NCBI RefSeq assembly: GCF_000143415.4
Contig: NW_003314262.1
Span: 3,482,405 to 3,546,404 of the forward strand
Length of the DNA stretch: 64,000 nt
From: Selaginella moellendorffii
Taxonomy: Eukaryota; Streptophyta; Lycopodiopsida; Selaginellales; Selaginellaceae
Direction: 5' to 3'
This document shows, in pieces, positions 33,302-45,888 of the stretch (position 1 is its first letter; each line of letters starts with the position of its first letter). The notes below the pieces were generated by a model. It was not told the DNA's origin, did no database searches, and saw only the letters and a list, made by a program, of their open reading frames with translations. The translations under genes were made by a program, and so were the position numbers.

Positions 33302-35102
33302 TCATTCAACACTGAGTAGTTCTTCGAAGCGACACACTCTGGCTTGCTGGAACACTCGTCCTGGCCGGCAAAAGTAGCCCCTCTCCGGAGCGCAATGTCG
33401 ATCGCTGGAGCAAATGCAAAGACCCTCTAGAGCGCAGTGATCTTTGTCGCTGGTCAATCCAGCGGTCGTCACTCCGAGAACCAGATCCGACCACTCGCTC
33501 GAGAACAAGCCATTGGGATCCAGCCTCTTCTTCGCATCCAAAAACTTTGGAAGGTTTGGATACTTTCTGGAAGCGTTGACGAAGGCAACGTTGCGGTTCT
33601 TCCCCCAGTGTGGAGTTCCCTGGTACTTGAAAACGGCCATTTGCTCGAGCTCTTCGAGGACGTCTTCGTTGAGCCTTGGAGTGTTTGCGTCGTCCGCTCG
33701 ATAGTAAGTGACGTCGATGTCCACGGAATCCTCGGGCTTTCCCAAGTAAGCGCTGGATTTCTTCACGTAGCGCATTAGAGATCCACTGTAGCCGTCGGGA
33801 CCGCACAGACCGTTCAAAGTCGCGTTTCTCAGCCTCTTCACGTCGAGTATGAAGTCCCTGGATCTTTCGAGGGCGATCGAGATGGTTGTCTGGTGGAAGA
33901 ACAAGCCATCGATGCTGGGATCCCATGGGCAAGTGAAGAGCGAGCTGGAAGAGTTGTAGCAAGTTCCTGAGGTTTGTATCCTGTTCTGGTTTCCAATCAG
34001 CGGATAACCAGTGAAGAGAACGCCGTTGTTCTTGAGCCCGTAGCCAGTCGTCCAGAGCGTGAATGCCTGAAGCCGAGCTCTGTTACACGTACCTTGCGTG
34101 TCTCTCGTGAACTCAAAAACTCTTTCTATCGCAGCAAAACAAAGACAAAGTCAAAAGAGCTATAAAGAACAACAAATTACCTGTAGTTCTCGTAGCTTGA
34201 GAGATCAACACTGCTGTCGGCTGGAAGCCGATGAAATCGTTCACTCCATTTCCGGGAACAATGCTTGGAACCCGTTGATCGATCCGGTAGACCGCCTGGT
34301 TCATGGAAGGATACCAAGTTATGTCACCATAATCGTTACCATTTGCAAAAGTGGCGACTTGATCCTCCAGATCGCTGTCCGACCTCATGGTGTTGGTCAC
34401 GGACCTCTTAAACATCGGCTCCACCTTGAGTGTGATCTTGGACAGCACGCCTAGAACTCCGAGAGAAACCTTGACCGCGTCCAGATCTTCGCTAGCTTGG
34501 GTGAAAGTTAAAACTTTCGCGTATCCCTCTGCTGGCGATGCCGGAACCACGAGCCTGATGCTCGTCACGTACTCGTGAACAGCACTTCCCAGATCTCGAA
34601 GAGAACTTCCGTGAGCACCGGTGCTGAGGAGGCCACCGATCGTGACGCCGCTCCAGTATGAAGACTGTGGAAAAGCGAGCTGGGAACTTGCGAGAGTGTC
34701 CACAAAGTTGCGAAGCTCCACACCACTGTCAACCGTGACCGTCATGGCTGCCCTGTCGATGACAATGCCGCGGCTGTAGTTCTTCGTGCTGATCACGAGT
34801 CCTTGATCGCCTCCGGGACACACGAGCTTCGGTATGCTGTGCGACAGCCTCGTCACGACTTTCATCTTCATGTTGTTTCGGACTCCAAATGCTACGGCGT
34901 CGACGATCTGCTGCTCGCTCGCCGGATAGAAAACTTGAGCAGCCTTGCAAGTGGATCGATCGGGCCATGTCCCGTAAGTTCCAGAGATCGTGCAGTTTGA
35001 GTTTCCAGATCTGCAAGTTACTGCTGGCGGAGGTAGCGCAAGAACATCTGCAAAGAAAACAATCGAGAGAGTGAGCATGCTAGAGAAAGTGAAAAGTCCC
35101 AT
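33302..35102 (-). CDS. GULLO: L-gulono-1,4-lactone oxidase, copy 3 (intact)
   Basis: Oxidises L-gulono-1,4-lactone (or a related aldonolactone) toward ascorbate; plant members are secreted or endomembrane flavoproteins. Exons 35102-34181 and 34125-33302, with a 55-bp intron, join to 581 residues, the usual plant size. A signal peptide (MGLFTFSSMLTLSIVFFADV) precedes the mature sequence. The FAD-binding PCMH domain covers ~50-230, with SHSIPKLVC and SGVTIGGLLSTGAHGSSL. The ALO domain follows ([30 protein letters not shown]), then the plant-specific Cys-rich tail ([15 protein letters not shown]...RVCRFEE). It keeps the DPNGLF segment whose loss disables copies 1 and 2. Exact substrate preference cannot be judged from sequence. 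Confidence 0.9.
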
Positions 35103-35261
35103 TCTCTTTGAACGAGCAGAGCTGATCTACACGAGACAATCAAAGGTGAAACTCGAGACTCTCACTTAAGTAGAAACACCAATGTCGCACACCAAGTCAA
35201 GCATGAGCTTGATAAGAAACATTACCTGGCGTGTTCGTGTATCCACTATTCGTTTAGAGAC

Positions 35262-35345
35262 CTGTAAGTTGCCACCATCTACGACTTTCTTCTACAAACT
35301 GGCGGCATTTCGTTCCATTCATTACGGAACTCTTCACAACAAGAA
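35262..35345 (-). pseudogene. Duplicated SEC13 3' tail
   Basis: On the minus strand this matches the last ~70 bp of SEC13 coding sequence: AAGTCGTAGATGGTGGCAAC against AAGTCGTGGATGGGAAATGG, with flanking CCGTAATGAATGGAA against CCGTGACGGATGGAA. Frame lost. It lies between the SEC13 stop and the gulonolactone oxidase copy 3 start. Confidence 0.6.
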
Positions 35346-35594
35346 CTCATATCCGTCTGTAAACAAAACCAAAAAGAAAAAACAAGGAAAGGAAAAGATA
35401 AAAAAGTAAACCTGGATCTTATTTAAAAGGAAACAATTCCAGGAAGGAGATAACATCTGCGATCCAAAGATGTAAGTAAGCAGTGCAACACGAAACTTGT
35501 AACAAAAAGAAAACAAAGAGAACCTTACCCCAATTGGATCACGATCCAAAGCCGCCAAGCAAGAAGGAAAAATTCACCTCGTGGTGTTGACTGT

Positions 35595-36750
35595 CTAAAG
35601 AGCCGTAAGTTGCGACCATTTCCCATCCACGACTTCCTTCCAGAGGCTGACGGCATTGCTTCCATCCGTCACGGCAAGAACGTTCCCAGCGGATGACCAC
35701 CGAACTCTCCAAACCGGGACCTTGAAATCGTTGAGCAGTCGCCCCTGCCACTGATCGCTGCCAGCTTCCGAGTGATCCTGGGTCCAAATGATCACCGTCC
35801 CATCCTGCGAAGCGCTGGCCATGGTAGTTCTCGGGAGCCCGATGTTTGGTGCCCATGCAACGTCTCTCACCCAGTCGCTGTGCTTGGACAGCGGCGGGAA
35901 GCAGTCCATCTTCCAGCTTCCATCGCTAAACCTCCAGACTTTGACAGTGTTGTCACAACCGCAAGAGACGAGCTTGAAAACATAGGTGTTGTGTGACGCT
36001 GGTTGCGACGAGACGAGAGCGCCTGGGGCCAGTGCTGGAGCCCATGAAACAGCAGTGACGCCACCTTCGTGCTAAGACAAAAAAAAAAAAAAACAGAAAG
36101 AATGGTTAGAGCTCGTGAAAGCTTTAAATTGTGGAACGACTTTCTACAGTAGCTTGGAGAGCAAGGAAATCAATCAATCGACTGACAGAGATAAAGAACA
36201 CTTGAACAGAGAGCAAGAAGATCAAACAAAAACAATGCAATGACAATAAAGAGAGCAACGTGATGCAAGCAAAGAAAAACTAAACTAAGATCTATGTATA
36301 AAAGAAAGGACTCACAGCTGAGCCGATCTTCGTCTTGTCCCATGCAGCCGACGCGTTGCCTTGCTTGGCCGTGAAGATCGAGATGCTCGAGTCGGACGAG
36401 CCGCAAGCAAGGATCAAGCCCAGCTCGTGAGGCGCCCAATCGATGGAATTCACACTCCCTTGGTGCTCCTCAAACACCTGGATTTGCGACCACTGCCCAT
36501 TCCTCCCGGAATCCTTCCACACGATCACGCGGCGATCGAAGGAGCAGGAGGCGAGAATGGAGCCGAATCGAGGGTGCGCCCATGCAACCTGCCATACCGG
36601 GAGCTGGTGCCCCGTGAGAATCACACCGGGATCAGAGGGATTGTCGATGGATCGGACTTGGATCGTTCCATCCGACGAGCACGTCGCGATCTTCTTGCCG
36701 TAGTAATCCACAGCAGCGTCGTTGGTGCAGTGGGAGTCTCCCTCTGCCAT
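35595..36750 (-). CDS. SEC13: SEC13 WD40 protein (COPII coat / nuclear pore)
   Basis: Seven-bladed-propeller partner of SEC31 in the COPII outer coat; also a nuclear-pore Y-complex subunit. Exons 36750-36316 and 36071-35595 join to 303 residues, the normal SEC13 length. WD-repeat signatures occur in order: KIATCSSDGTIQVRSID, HQLPVWQVAWAHPRFGSILA, HQGSVNSIDWAPHELGLILA, HEGGVTAVSWAPALAPGALV, CGCDNTVKVWRF, HSDWVRDVAWAPN, ASASQDGTVIIWTQ and VPVWRVRWSSAGNVLAVTDG. It ends SLWKEVVDGKWSQLTAL. An AACCCTAA (telobox-like) motif lies about 11 bp upstream of the ATG (36761-36768). Confidence 0.94.
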
Positions 36751-37021
36751 TCTCGCAAGGAACCCTAAATAATTAGATTCCCTAAAAGCAATGTTTATAA
36801 AGGAGTGCATTATAGAATTTCAAAATATTTTTAAATAATAATATTATTTAAAAATAAAAATATGGAATTGAATTCTAAAGAAAAATACTATTATTAATTA
36901 TGTATATATTTGGTTTTAAATCAAATTACTTTATAAGAATAATTAAAAATATATAACAAAACTTTATAAGATTAAATATTTATAAAAACATCTAGATAAT
37001 ATAATTTAAAAAAATAAACTT

Positions 37022-37196
37022 TGTGAGGGCCAAGTGTACAATTACGATGCCATATATTAATATTAGTGTAGTGGGATTTTAGTAGCCGTCGAATTGGTTT
37101 CAATCCGGACTACTCGTTCCTGTATATAAACTAGGGTTTTTGGGCTAATTGATATGCACATTTCTATATTCCCTTTCTATATTCCATGCATTCACA
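37022..37196 (+). repeat. 5' LTR of gypsy element 1
   Basis: Starts TGTGAGGGCC, contains TGTATATAAACTAGGGTTTT (a TATA-box-like segment), ends ATGCATTCACA. Confidence 0.9.
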
Positions 37197-37429
37197 TTGG
37201 TGGAGGTGAGGGGCATCTTTGATTGTCCCCGGGGAGTGCTTGGATTTGGGATTTCAATTTATATTTAGCTTTTGCATTGTCTAGATCTAACTTTTTCTAT
37301 TTCCTTTCTTTTGTTCTTTCCTTTCAGGATTTTGGTTTAGATCTAGCTTTTTGCATTGTCTAGATCTACCATTTCCTTCTAGCTTTTTGTCATTTCTCTT
37401 CTTTTGCTCTTTCTTTTTCATTCATCTCC

Positions 37430-38306
37430 ATGGCAGATCAACAATCTCCTCCTTTGACTCTAGAGCAGCAGTTGGTACAATTGCTTGATGCTATGTGCTT
37501 GCAATTGAACAACCAAACTCAGTTGATGGCGGCATTCACGGCACATGGTACAACTCCTCCTGCTCTTGGTGCCAATCCTCACGTTTGGCCGGAGTTCTTT
37601 CGCGGGAATCCTAGGGATGATGTATACCATTGGTTTGATCACTTTACGGTGATTGCCACATATCATTCTTAGGATGACGCTCGACGTTTGCGTGAGTTTC
37701 CCACATGTCTCCAAGGGACGGCATTGCAGTGGTACAACGGTTTGGGAGCAACCACTCACGGGGATTGGAGTGTTCTTCCGGATGTCTTCAAACGCGCCTT
37801 CGGACATGCCGATGATTGTGATGATGCTTTCCAACAATTGCATCGTCTTCACCAAGGGCCATTTGAGTCGGTGATGCAATTTGGTGTTCGTTTCCGAAGT
37901 CTTTTGCTTCGTGCGGAGCCAAATATGTCGGAGCGAATCAAGCTAGGAATGTTGTGGCCAGCATTGCGTCAAGATCTTGTCGGACTTGTGTATGCACTTG
38001 CTCTCGCCACCCTTGACGATGCTCTTTACTTGGCACAATGTTATGAGACGTTGCCTCTTCCACTTCTCGCTACACATCCTTCAGCTCCACTTTTTGTGGG
38101 TGATAGTCTTGTTCCAATGGAGGTTGATGCTGCTGCTGCTCGAGTCCAAGGTCAAGGGCGAGGACGTGGTCATGGCCATGATGTTCACTGTTGGGCATGT
38201 GATGAAGTTGGTCATACTTATCAGTGTTGTCGGTGTTTTCCGGATTGGCGACCTCCATTTCTTGGGTGGAGACCTTGGCGTCAGCAACGTCTCGTTGGTG
38301 CTGCTG
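37430..38306 (+). pseudogene. gag of gypsy element 1
   Basis: Starts at the ATG at 37430 (MADQQSPPLTLEQQLVQLLD). A TAG at 37671-37673 interrupts it; the sister element reads TGG (Trp) here, so this is a G-to-A nonsense change. The frame then continues (DDARRLREFPTCLQGTALQW...) to a CCHC zinc knuckle (CWACDEVGHTYQCC, ~38190-38231). Gag would bind the element RNA and form the particle. Confidence 0.8.
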
Positions 38307-38388
38307 CAATGGAAGGTTTGGACACTAAGATGCATCTGGGAAACGAGGAGTTGCACGAGTAACGGAGGGACCTTGCGCAAATAAGTCA

Positions 38389-39498
38389 GTGACCCCTCCA
38401 TTTTTCTTTTGGGAGTATCATCAAGGGTTTCACTCGGCACCAGTTCATCCAGTGTTTACTTTCCAAGCTCGTCTTTATAACAAAAGGTCTCTTATTATTC
38501 TCTCCGTGTTGGTTGATACAGGTTCGAGTTTATCTTTTATTGCTCGACCTGTTGCCACACGTCGTCGTCTACACTTGCGTCGTGCGGCGGAACCACTTTT
38601 CATTCTTTATGGCAATAGCCGTACACATGCATGTGCACGGGATGAGGCAAACCTGGTTGTGCCTGTGGGCGATCTCGAGCTTGAGTTGCAGTCGTTGCGG
38701 GTGGTGCCGAGTCAAACTTTTGACCTCATTCTTGGTATGGATTGGTTGCAGCGCAATCATGCCAAGTGTGATTTTGAGGCTTCTCCCCCTTGTCTCATAC
38801 TTCCTTATGTTTCATCCATTCCTCTCACTTTTGTACCTCTTCGTCCCTTTACTTCTACCTCTGCTTCCATTACTTTTGTTTCCGCACTATTTCCTCCTGT
38901 ATTTCCATCTTGTTTTGCTCTTCCCTTTTCCGATCCCTCTGACGATCTTTGTGTTGCAGTAGTTGACCGGCTCATGAAGGAGTATTCTGATCTCTTTGAC
39001 TTTGACCTATCGTCTGGAGCCAAGATTGCCACACGTCATCCGATTCCAACTAGGGATGTTCATCCAATCAAGGTTCTTGTTCGTCGTCGGTCACCAAAGG
39101 AGATCAAGATTTTACGTACAAATGTCAAGGAGATGTTGGAGAAGGGTGTTATTCGGAAGTCACGGAGTCCTTGGGCATGTGAACCTCATCTTGTGACGAA
39201 GCCTGATGGGAGTATTCGTTTCTGCATCGACTATCATCCATTAAATGACATAACGATCCCGGATGTGTACCCTCTTCCTCATACTGTTGATTTCTTGGAT
39301 CGTCTGGGGCAAAGTCATTGGTTCACCAAGCTAGATCTTGCTTCTAGGTATTGGCAAGTACTGATGGCCGAAGAAGATATTCCTAAGACTGCTTTTCGTA
39401 CACCATTTGGTTTGTATGAGTTCTTGGTGATGCCATTTGGTTTGAACAATGCTCCAGCAACTTTTCAGACGAGGTTCTTTGCGATATGCCAGAGGTGA
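38389..39498 (+). pseudogene. Protease-RT part of pol, gypsy element 1
   Basis: Aspartic protease motif VLVDTGSSLSFIARPVA, linker, then RT blocks: KEMLEKGVIRKSRSPWA, DGSIRFCIDYHPLND, WFTKLDLASRYWQV, TPFGLYEFLVMPFGLNNAPA. A frame break near 39470-39490 separates this from the RT catalytic box, which continues in another frame. Confidence 0.85.
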
Positions 39499-40833
39499 CT
39501 GCTGACTTCATTGATGATGTCTTGATCCACTCGGAGGGGACGTGGGAGGAGCACGTTCGTGATGTTTGTAAAGTGTTGGATCGGCTACGCGACGTTGGTT
39601 TAAAGCTGAAGTGGTCGAAGTGCGTGTTTGGATCCAAGGACACAACTTATCTTGGGTACCATATTTCTCGTGAAGGTTTGCAAGTTGATCTTGACAAACT
39701 TATGGCTGTTCTAAAATTCCCTACTCCGAAGTGTGTGAATGATGTGCAGTGCTTCTTGGGCAAGGTGCAGTATCTTGAGCGTTTTGTGGATCATCTTTCT
39801 AATCTCATTGCACCATTGCGAGCGTTGCTGAAGTTATCAACGTCATCTTTCATTTGGTCTCTGGATTGTGAGCGGGCATGCGGGGATCTCAAAGAATTAT
39901 TAACAACTCCTCCAGTTTTGGCATATCCTGACTACACTCGACCTTTTATTTTACATGTGGATGCTTCTGACTATTTGACTCGTTGGGTGGAAGTTAGTGC
40001 TCTTGCTAGCGCCTTTGCAACTACTGTTGGATACTTCCTCCTCAATCGAGTGGTGTTCCAACATTCTTGTCCAGAGCGGATTCTTTCGGATAATGGTCCT
40101 GCATTTATGGCTGAGGCATTTCATGTTTTGACGTCTCGGTTGGGGATTCGCCACACTTTCACGAGTGCTTATCATCCACAATCAGACGCTCTGGTGGAAC
40201 GGCTCGTTCGGATGTTCAAGGGGATGATTGCAAAGTATGTGAACTTTCAACATTCGGATTGGGATGGTTATTTGCCGTCTCTTCGGTATGCATATGTCAC
40301 TGGGGTGTAGAGTTCTGTTGGTGCTTCACCATATAAACTCCTATATGGTCATGATCCAATATTACCAATGGAGCTGAGTTTACCTTCGCAATTGCCACGA
40401 GCTGCAGATGCTAGGTCATAGGATCAATATTTGACAAGCATTCTTCCACTTGTCCGAGCAGAGTCTGCCGAACACTTAGGCTGCGTACAAGTGGGACAAC
40501 AACGGCGCTACAACTCCCATCATCGTCCACCTGCGGAGTACAAAGTGGATGATTTGGTGTTAGTCCATTTTCCCCATCTTACGGTACGTGGTTTATCTAA
40601 GAGGCTCCTTGCACAGTGGAAAGGACCGTATCGGGTGTTGCGGCAAGTTGGACCACAAGTTTATGAGGTTTGGCATGATGTCCAGCAGGCCAATCCTCTA
40701 AAGATTGTGCATGTGCAACAGTTGAAATGCTTCATACAAAGGGATCAGGAGCGGTTAATACCATCTACAGATCCACCAATGCCTCCTCATAATGTTCCTC
40801 CAGATCCCGGCCCATCTACAAAAGAACCCTGAT
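39486..40833 (+). pseudogene. RT catalytic box to integrase, gypsy element 1, with internal deletion
   Basis: Begins with the RT catalytic box (TADFIDDVLIHSEGTW), the RT connection (FLGKVQYLERFVDHL) and the first RNase H strand (FILHVDASD). It then jumps at ~39970 straight to YLTRWVEVSALASAFAT of the integrase core. The later integrase half follows (RILSDNGPAFMAEAFH, HPQSDALVERLVRMFKGMI) with stops at 40308 and near 40419. The end, near 40430-40833, holds the C-terminal GPYRVLRQVG block. Confidence 0.8.
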
Positions 40834-40864
40834 GGTCTTCCATTATTCCGAGAGGAGGGGATGA

Positions 40865-41039
40865 TGTGAGGGCCAAGTGTACGGTTACGATGCCGTATAC
40901 TAATATTAGCATAACGGGATTTTGGTAGCCGTCAGATTGGTTTCAATTCGGACCACTCGCTCCTGTATATAAACTAGGGTTTTTGGGCTAATTGATATGC
41001 ACATTTCTGTATTCCCTTTCCATATTCCATGCACTCACA
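40865..41039 (+). repeat. 3' LTR of gypsy element 1
   Basis: 175 bp, TGTGAGGGCC...CTCACA, preceded by the polypurine tract GAGAGGAGGGGATGA (40850-40864). Confidence 0.9.
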
Positions 41040-41154
41040 ACTTTATATTTAATAAGTTAAAATTTACATTAAAAATTAAATAAACTTTTTATTTTATGAA
41101 TGCTCAATGGGAATAAATATATTAATTAAGGTTTAAACCCCTTTTTATTGGATG

Positions 41155-41319
41155 TGTGAGGTGCAAGTGTACGGCTATGATGCCGTATACTAATATTAGG
41201 ATAATGGGATTTTGGTAGCTGTTAGATTGATTTCAATTTGGACCACTTGCTCCTATATATAAACTAAGATTTTTAGGGCATATTTTCTGTATTCCTTTTT
41301 CATATTCCATATACTCACA
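41155..41319 (+). repeat. 5' LTR of gypsy element 2
   Basis: TGTGAGGTGCAAGTGTACGG...ATACTCACA; clearly similar to the LTRs of element 1. Confidence 0.88.
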
Positions 41320-44300
41320 TTGTTCTACACTTTTGATTGTCTTTGAAAAATGCTTGGATTTAGGATTTTGGTTTATATTTAGCTTTTGCATTGTCTAAAT
41401 CTAACTTCTTTTATTTCCTTTTTTTGTTTTTTTTTTTTTTAGGATTTTGGTTTAAATCTAGTTTTTGTATTGTCTAAATCTCCCTTTCCTTCTAACTTTT
41501 TTTCATTTATCTTTTTTTGCTCTTTTCTTTTCATTCATCTTCATGGCAGAGTAACAGTTTCCTCCTCCTTTGACTTTGGAGCAGTAGTTAGTGCAATTTT
41601 TTAATGCTATGCAATTGTAATTGAACAACCAAACTTAGTTGATAGCAGCATTCATGGCATATGGTACAGCTCCTCTTGCTCTTGGTGCAAATTCTCATGT
41701 TCGGCCGGAGTTTTTTTGTGAGAATCCTAAGGATGATATGTACTATTGGTTCGATCATTTCACGGTGATTGCCACGTATCATTCTTGGGATGATGCTTGA
41801 TATTTCCATGAGTTTCCCACGTATCTCTAAGGGATGGTGTTACAATGGTACAATGGTTTAAGTGCAACCACTCATGGGGATTGGAATGTTCTCCTAGATG
41901 TCTTCAAACATGCATTCGAACATTTTGATGATTGTGATGATGCATTCCAACAATTGCATTGTCTTCGTCAAAGGCCATTTGAGTTAGTGATGCAATTTAA
42001 CGTTTATTTCCGAAGCCTCTTGCTTTGTGCGGAGCTAAATATGTTAGAGTGGATCAAGTTAAGAATGTTGTGGCCAATACTTCGTCAATGCACTTGCTTT
42101 AGCCACCCTTGACAATGCTCTTCGCTTGGCACAATATTATGAAATGTTGCCTCTTTCACTTCTCGCTGCACTTCCTTCAGCTCCACTTCCTATAAGTGAT
42201 GGTCCTATTCCAATGGAGGTTGTTGCTCGAGTACAAGGATAAGGGTGAGGATGTGATCATGGCTATGATGTTCGTTGTTAGACGTGTGATGAAATTGGTC
42301 ACACTTATCGGTGTTGTTGGTGTTTTCTAGATTGGCAGCCTCCATTTCTTAGGTGAAGACTTTGGCGTCAACAACATCTTGTTCGTGTTGTTGCAGTGGA
42401 AGGTCTGGATATCGAGGTGCATATGGAAAATAAGGAGTCATGTAAGTAACGAAGGGATCTTACATAAATAAGTTAGTGATTCTTCCATTTTTCTTTCGGG
42501 AGTATTATTAAGGTGTTCATTTGGCACCAGTTCATCTAGTGTTTACTTTCCAAGTTTATTTTTATAACAAGAGGTTTCCTATTGTTCTCTCCATATTAAT
42601 TGATATAAATTTGAGTTTATCTTCTATTTCTCGACCTATTGCCACATGTTGCCATATACACTTGTGTTATATGGCAGAACCAATTTTCATTTTTTATAGC
42701 AACAACTGTATACATGCATGTGCACGGGATGAGGTGGACCTAGTTATATGTGTGGGCAATTTTGAACTTGGGTTGTAGTCATTGCGGATGGTGTTGAGTC
42801 AAGCTTTTGACTTCACCTTTAGTATGAATTGATTGCAGCACAATCATGCCAAATGTGACTTTGAGGCCTCTCCCCCTTGTTTTATACTTCTTTATATTTC
42901 ATCCATTCCTCTCATTTTTATACCTCTTCGTCCCTTTGCTTTTACCTTTACTTCTATTATTTTTGTCTCCCCACTACTTCCTTCTATATTTCCATCTTGT
43001 TTCGCTCTTCCCTTGTCCAATCCTTTTGATAGTCTTTGTGTTGCAGTGGTTGATAGGCTTATAAAGGAGTATGCCGATCTCTTTGAATTTAATCTATTTT
43101 CTAGGGCCAAGATTGCCACACATCATCTGATTTCAACCAGGGATGCTCGTCCTATCAAGGTTTCTATTTGTTATCAGTCACCTAAAGATATCAAGATTTT
43201 ACGTGCAAATGTCAAAGAGATGTTAGAAAAGGGTGTTATTCAAAAGTGGTGGAGTCCTTGGGTATGTGAACCTCATCTTATGATGAAGCCTAATAGAAGT
43301 ATTCATTTCTGCATTGATTATCGTTTGTTAAACGAAATGACGATCTTGGATATGTACTATCTTCCTCACACTACTAATCTCTTAAATCGTCTAAGGAGAA
43401 GTCATTGGTTCACCAAGTTAGATTTTGCTTTTGGGTACTAGCAAGTACCAATGGCTGAAGAAGATATTCCTAAGGTTGTTTTTCATATATTGTTTAGTTT
43501 GTATGAGTTTTTGGTTATGTTGTTTGGTTTGAATAATACTTTAGCAACTTTCTAGCAAATGATGAACAAAGTTCTTTGCAATATGCTGGAGGTGACTATT
43601 GACTTCATTGATGATGTCTTGATCCACTCGGAGGGGACATAGGAAGCATATATCTGTGACGTTTGTAAAGTGTTGGATCGGCTATAGGATGTTGGTTTGA
43701 AGCTGAAGGATAAACTTATGGCTATTCTAAAATTCCCTACTCAAAAGCATGTGAATGATATGTAACACTTCTAAGCAAGGTGCAGTATATCAGTCATTTT
43801 GTGGATCATCTTTCTGATCATATTACATCGTTACAAGCATTGTTGAAGTCATCAATGTCATCGTTCATTTGGTCTTCGGATTATGAGTGGGCATTTATAG
43901 ATCTCAAAGAGCAATTGATGACTCCTTTGGTTTTGGCATATCCTAACTACACTCAACCTTTTATTTTGCATATGGATGCTTTTGATATTGATCTTGGAGG
44001 TGTGTTGATGCAAAAGAGCTCAAGTGTGCCTGGTTAGCGCCATCCCATTGCATATATAAGTTATACATTACAACCAATGGAGGTGAACTACTCTACGATA
44101 AAGGAGTGTTGAGCAATAGTCTAGGGTTTTGAGAAACTTTATACATATCTACATGGTTCTCGGACATTACTTGAAGGTGATCATGTTGCTACTACTTTAT
44201 TATTAAAGTGGAAGAACTTGGTTAGTTATATTACTTGATGGGCTTTGAAGCTTCAAATATATGATTTTGATGTTCATTGTCTGGGGAGTTTTATGGCTAA

Positions 44301-44405
44301 TGCTGATGCCCTTTCTCGAGCTCCTCTTGCTTCTTCACTCTCTTCTTATGTTTCTGATAAGCCTATTATTCTAGCATCTGTGGATTTTCTAAATGAGGAT
44401 TTTAT

Positions 44406-44992
44406 TATAAGCAACCAAAGAGAACAACTTAAGAGATAATCCATAGGGGTTCAAATATAGAGGGAAAGGGTCTGTAAATAAGAGTGCACCCTTTTTTCCA
44501 ATCAGTTAAGGGTCTTGGGATGTTTAGAGTTAAGCATCTTTTAGTTTGAATAGTATGGGGCTAGGTGACCTCCCGAAAAGTCTAAACTCAAAAGTTTACA
44601 TTTGGCATCAAAGAGGTCTCAAGTCTGATTTTGTTGGTTGGTTAAGGGAATTACACCACATATTGATTGACATCTAATTGGTCTAGTTTGCTCCGGCTGG
44701 GCTCGACCCAAGGGGTAGGGTGTCAAGAGAGCGGGGCTCTCAGGAGCTATGGCTCTCAGCTTTCGTTCACGAGGGCGTGAACTTGGAAGGAAGCGTAGTG
44801 GATTATAAGCAACTAAAAGGAACAATTCAAGAGATGATCTATAGGGGTTCAAATATAAAGGGAAAGAGCCTATGAACAAAAGTGCATCTTCTTTTCCAAT
44901 CGGTTAAAGATCTTGGGATATTTAGAGTTAAGCATCCTTAGGTTTGAATAGTGCACGGTTGGGTGACCTCTTGGGAAGTCTAGGTGTTTATA
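44406..44992 (+). mobile_element. Cassandra-like TRIM element with 5S rRNA-derived LTRs, plus strand
   Basis: Two LTRs (about 44406-44600 and 44804-44992), each containing a 5S-rRNA-like stretch (TTAAGCAT...GGGTGACCTCTTGGGAAGTC in the second). A tRNA-Met-type primer site (TTTGGCATCAAAGAG, 44601-44615) follows the first LTR, and a purine-rich tract (GGAAGGAAGCG) precedes the second. The ~200-bp internal part codes for nothing. Non-autonomous, diverged, inserted in gypsy element 2. Confidence 0.78.
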
Positions 44993-45888
44993 TCTGTGCC
45001 ATCGGCAGTTGTTATACTTGACGTTCAGTGTCTATAAGGTGCAGAGCAAAGAGCTACCTTCTCTTGATGAGGTTCGTGAGGTTCAAAAGATTGAACTGTG
45101 GATTTGAAAGTTTTGAGATGGGTTTGAGAATCATGCATCACTTGCTGATGACTTACCATTCTAGCATTTACATTCTCAATATCACTTTAAAGACAGTTTT
45201 ATTTATTTTATGGGGATAAATCATGATGATCATTTATGGTTAGTGGTGCCTTTTATCTTTATTCTATGGTTTCTCCATACTTACTATGATTCTCCTATTC
45301 TAGGTGGGTATATAGAATATCATTGTGTGATCGAGAAGTTGCACAAGTCTTTCTATTAGTTGGAGATGCGATGTTATATTATCTAGTATATGCATAGTTG
45401 CATTTAATGCCAAGCTCATAATACTTTCCCTTGTGCCGTAGAAGGACAGTTTGAGTTAATTGCAGTTTCCTGCCCGTTTAAGTTGGTGGCATTTGATCTT
45501 ATGGGACCTTTTCCACAATTGACTGCTAGTAATAAATATGTTATTATTGCTTTTGACTATTTGACTTGTTGGGTGGAAGTTGGTGCTTTTGCTAATGCTT
45601 TTGCAACTGCTGTTAGATACTTCCTCCTCAATCGAGTGGTGTTCCAATATTCTTTTCTGGAGTCAATTCTTTTAGATAATGGTCCTATATTTATAGCTAA
45701 GGTATTTCATGTTATCATCCACAGTCAAATGGTTTAGTGGAATAGCTTGTTCAGATATTCAAAGGAATGATTGCGAAGTATGTGAAGTTTCAACATTCAG
45801 ATTATGATGGTTATTTGCCATCTCTTCGATATACATATGTCACAAAGGTGCAGAATTCTATTAGTACTTTACCAAATAAACTTCTATG

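Larger units (their letters stand above)
37022..41039 (+). mobile_element. Ty3/gypsy LTR retrotransposon 1, internally deleted
   Basis: Bounded by two 175-bp LTRs (37022-37196 and 40865-41039) that begin TGTGAGGGCC and end TTCACA/CTCACA. They differ at about 17 sites, all transitions by my count. Flanking ACTT (37018-37021 and 41040-41043; AACTT if the terminal A is shared) is a plausible target-site duplication. Inside, in order: gag with a CCHC knuckle, protease (VLVDTGSS), RT, then RNase H joined directly to the middle of integrase. No complete polyprotein frame survives. Its closest relative is the older element directly downstream. Confidence 0.92.
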
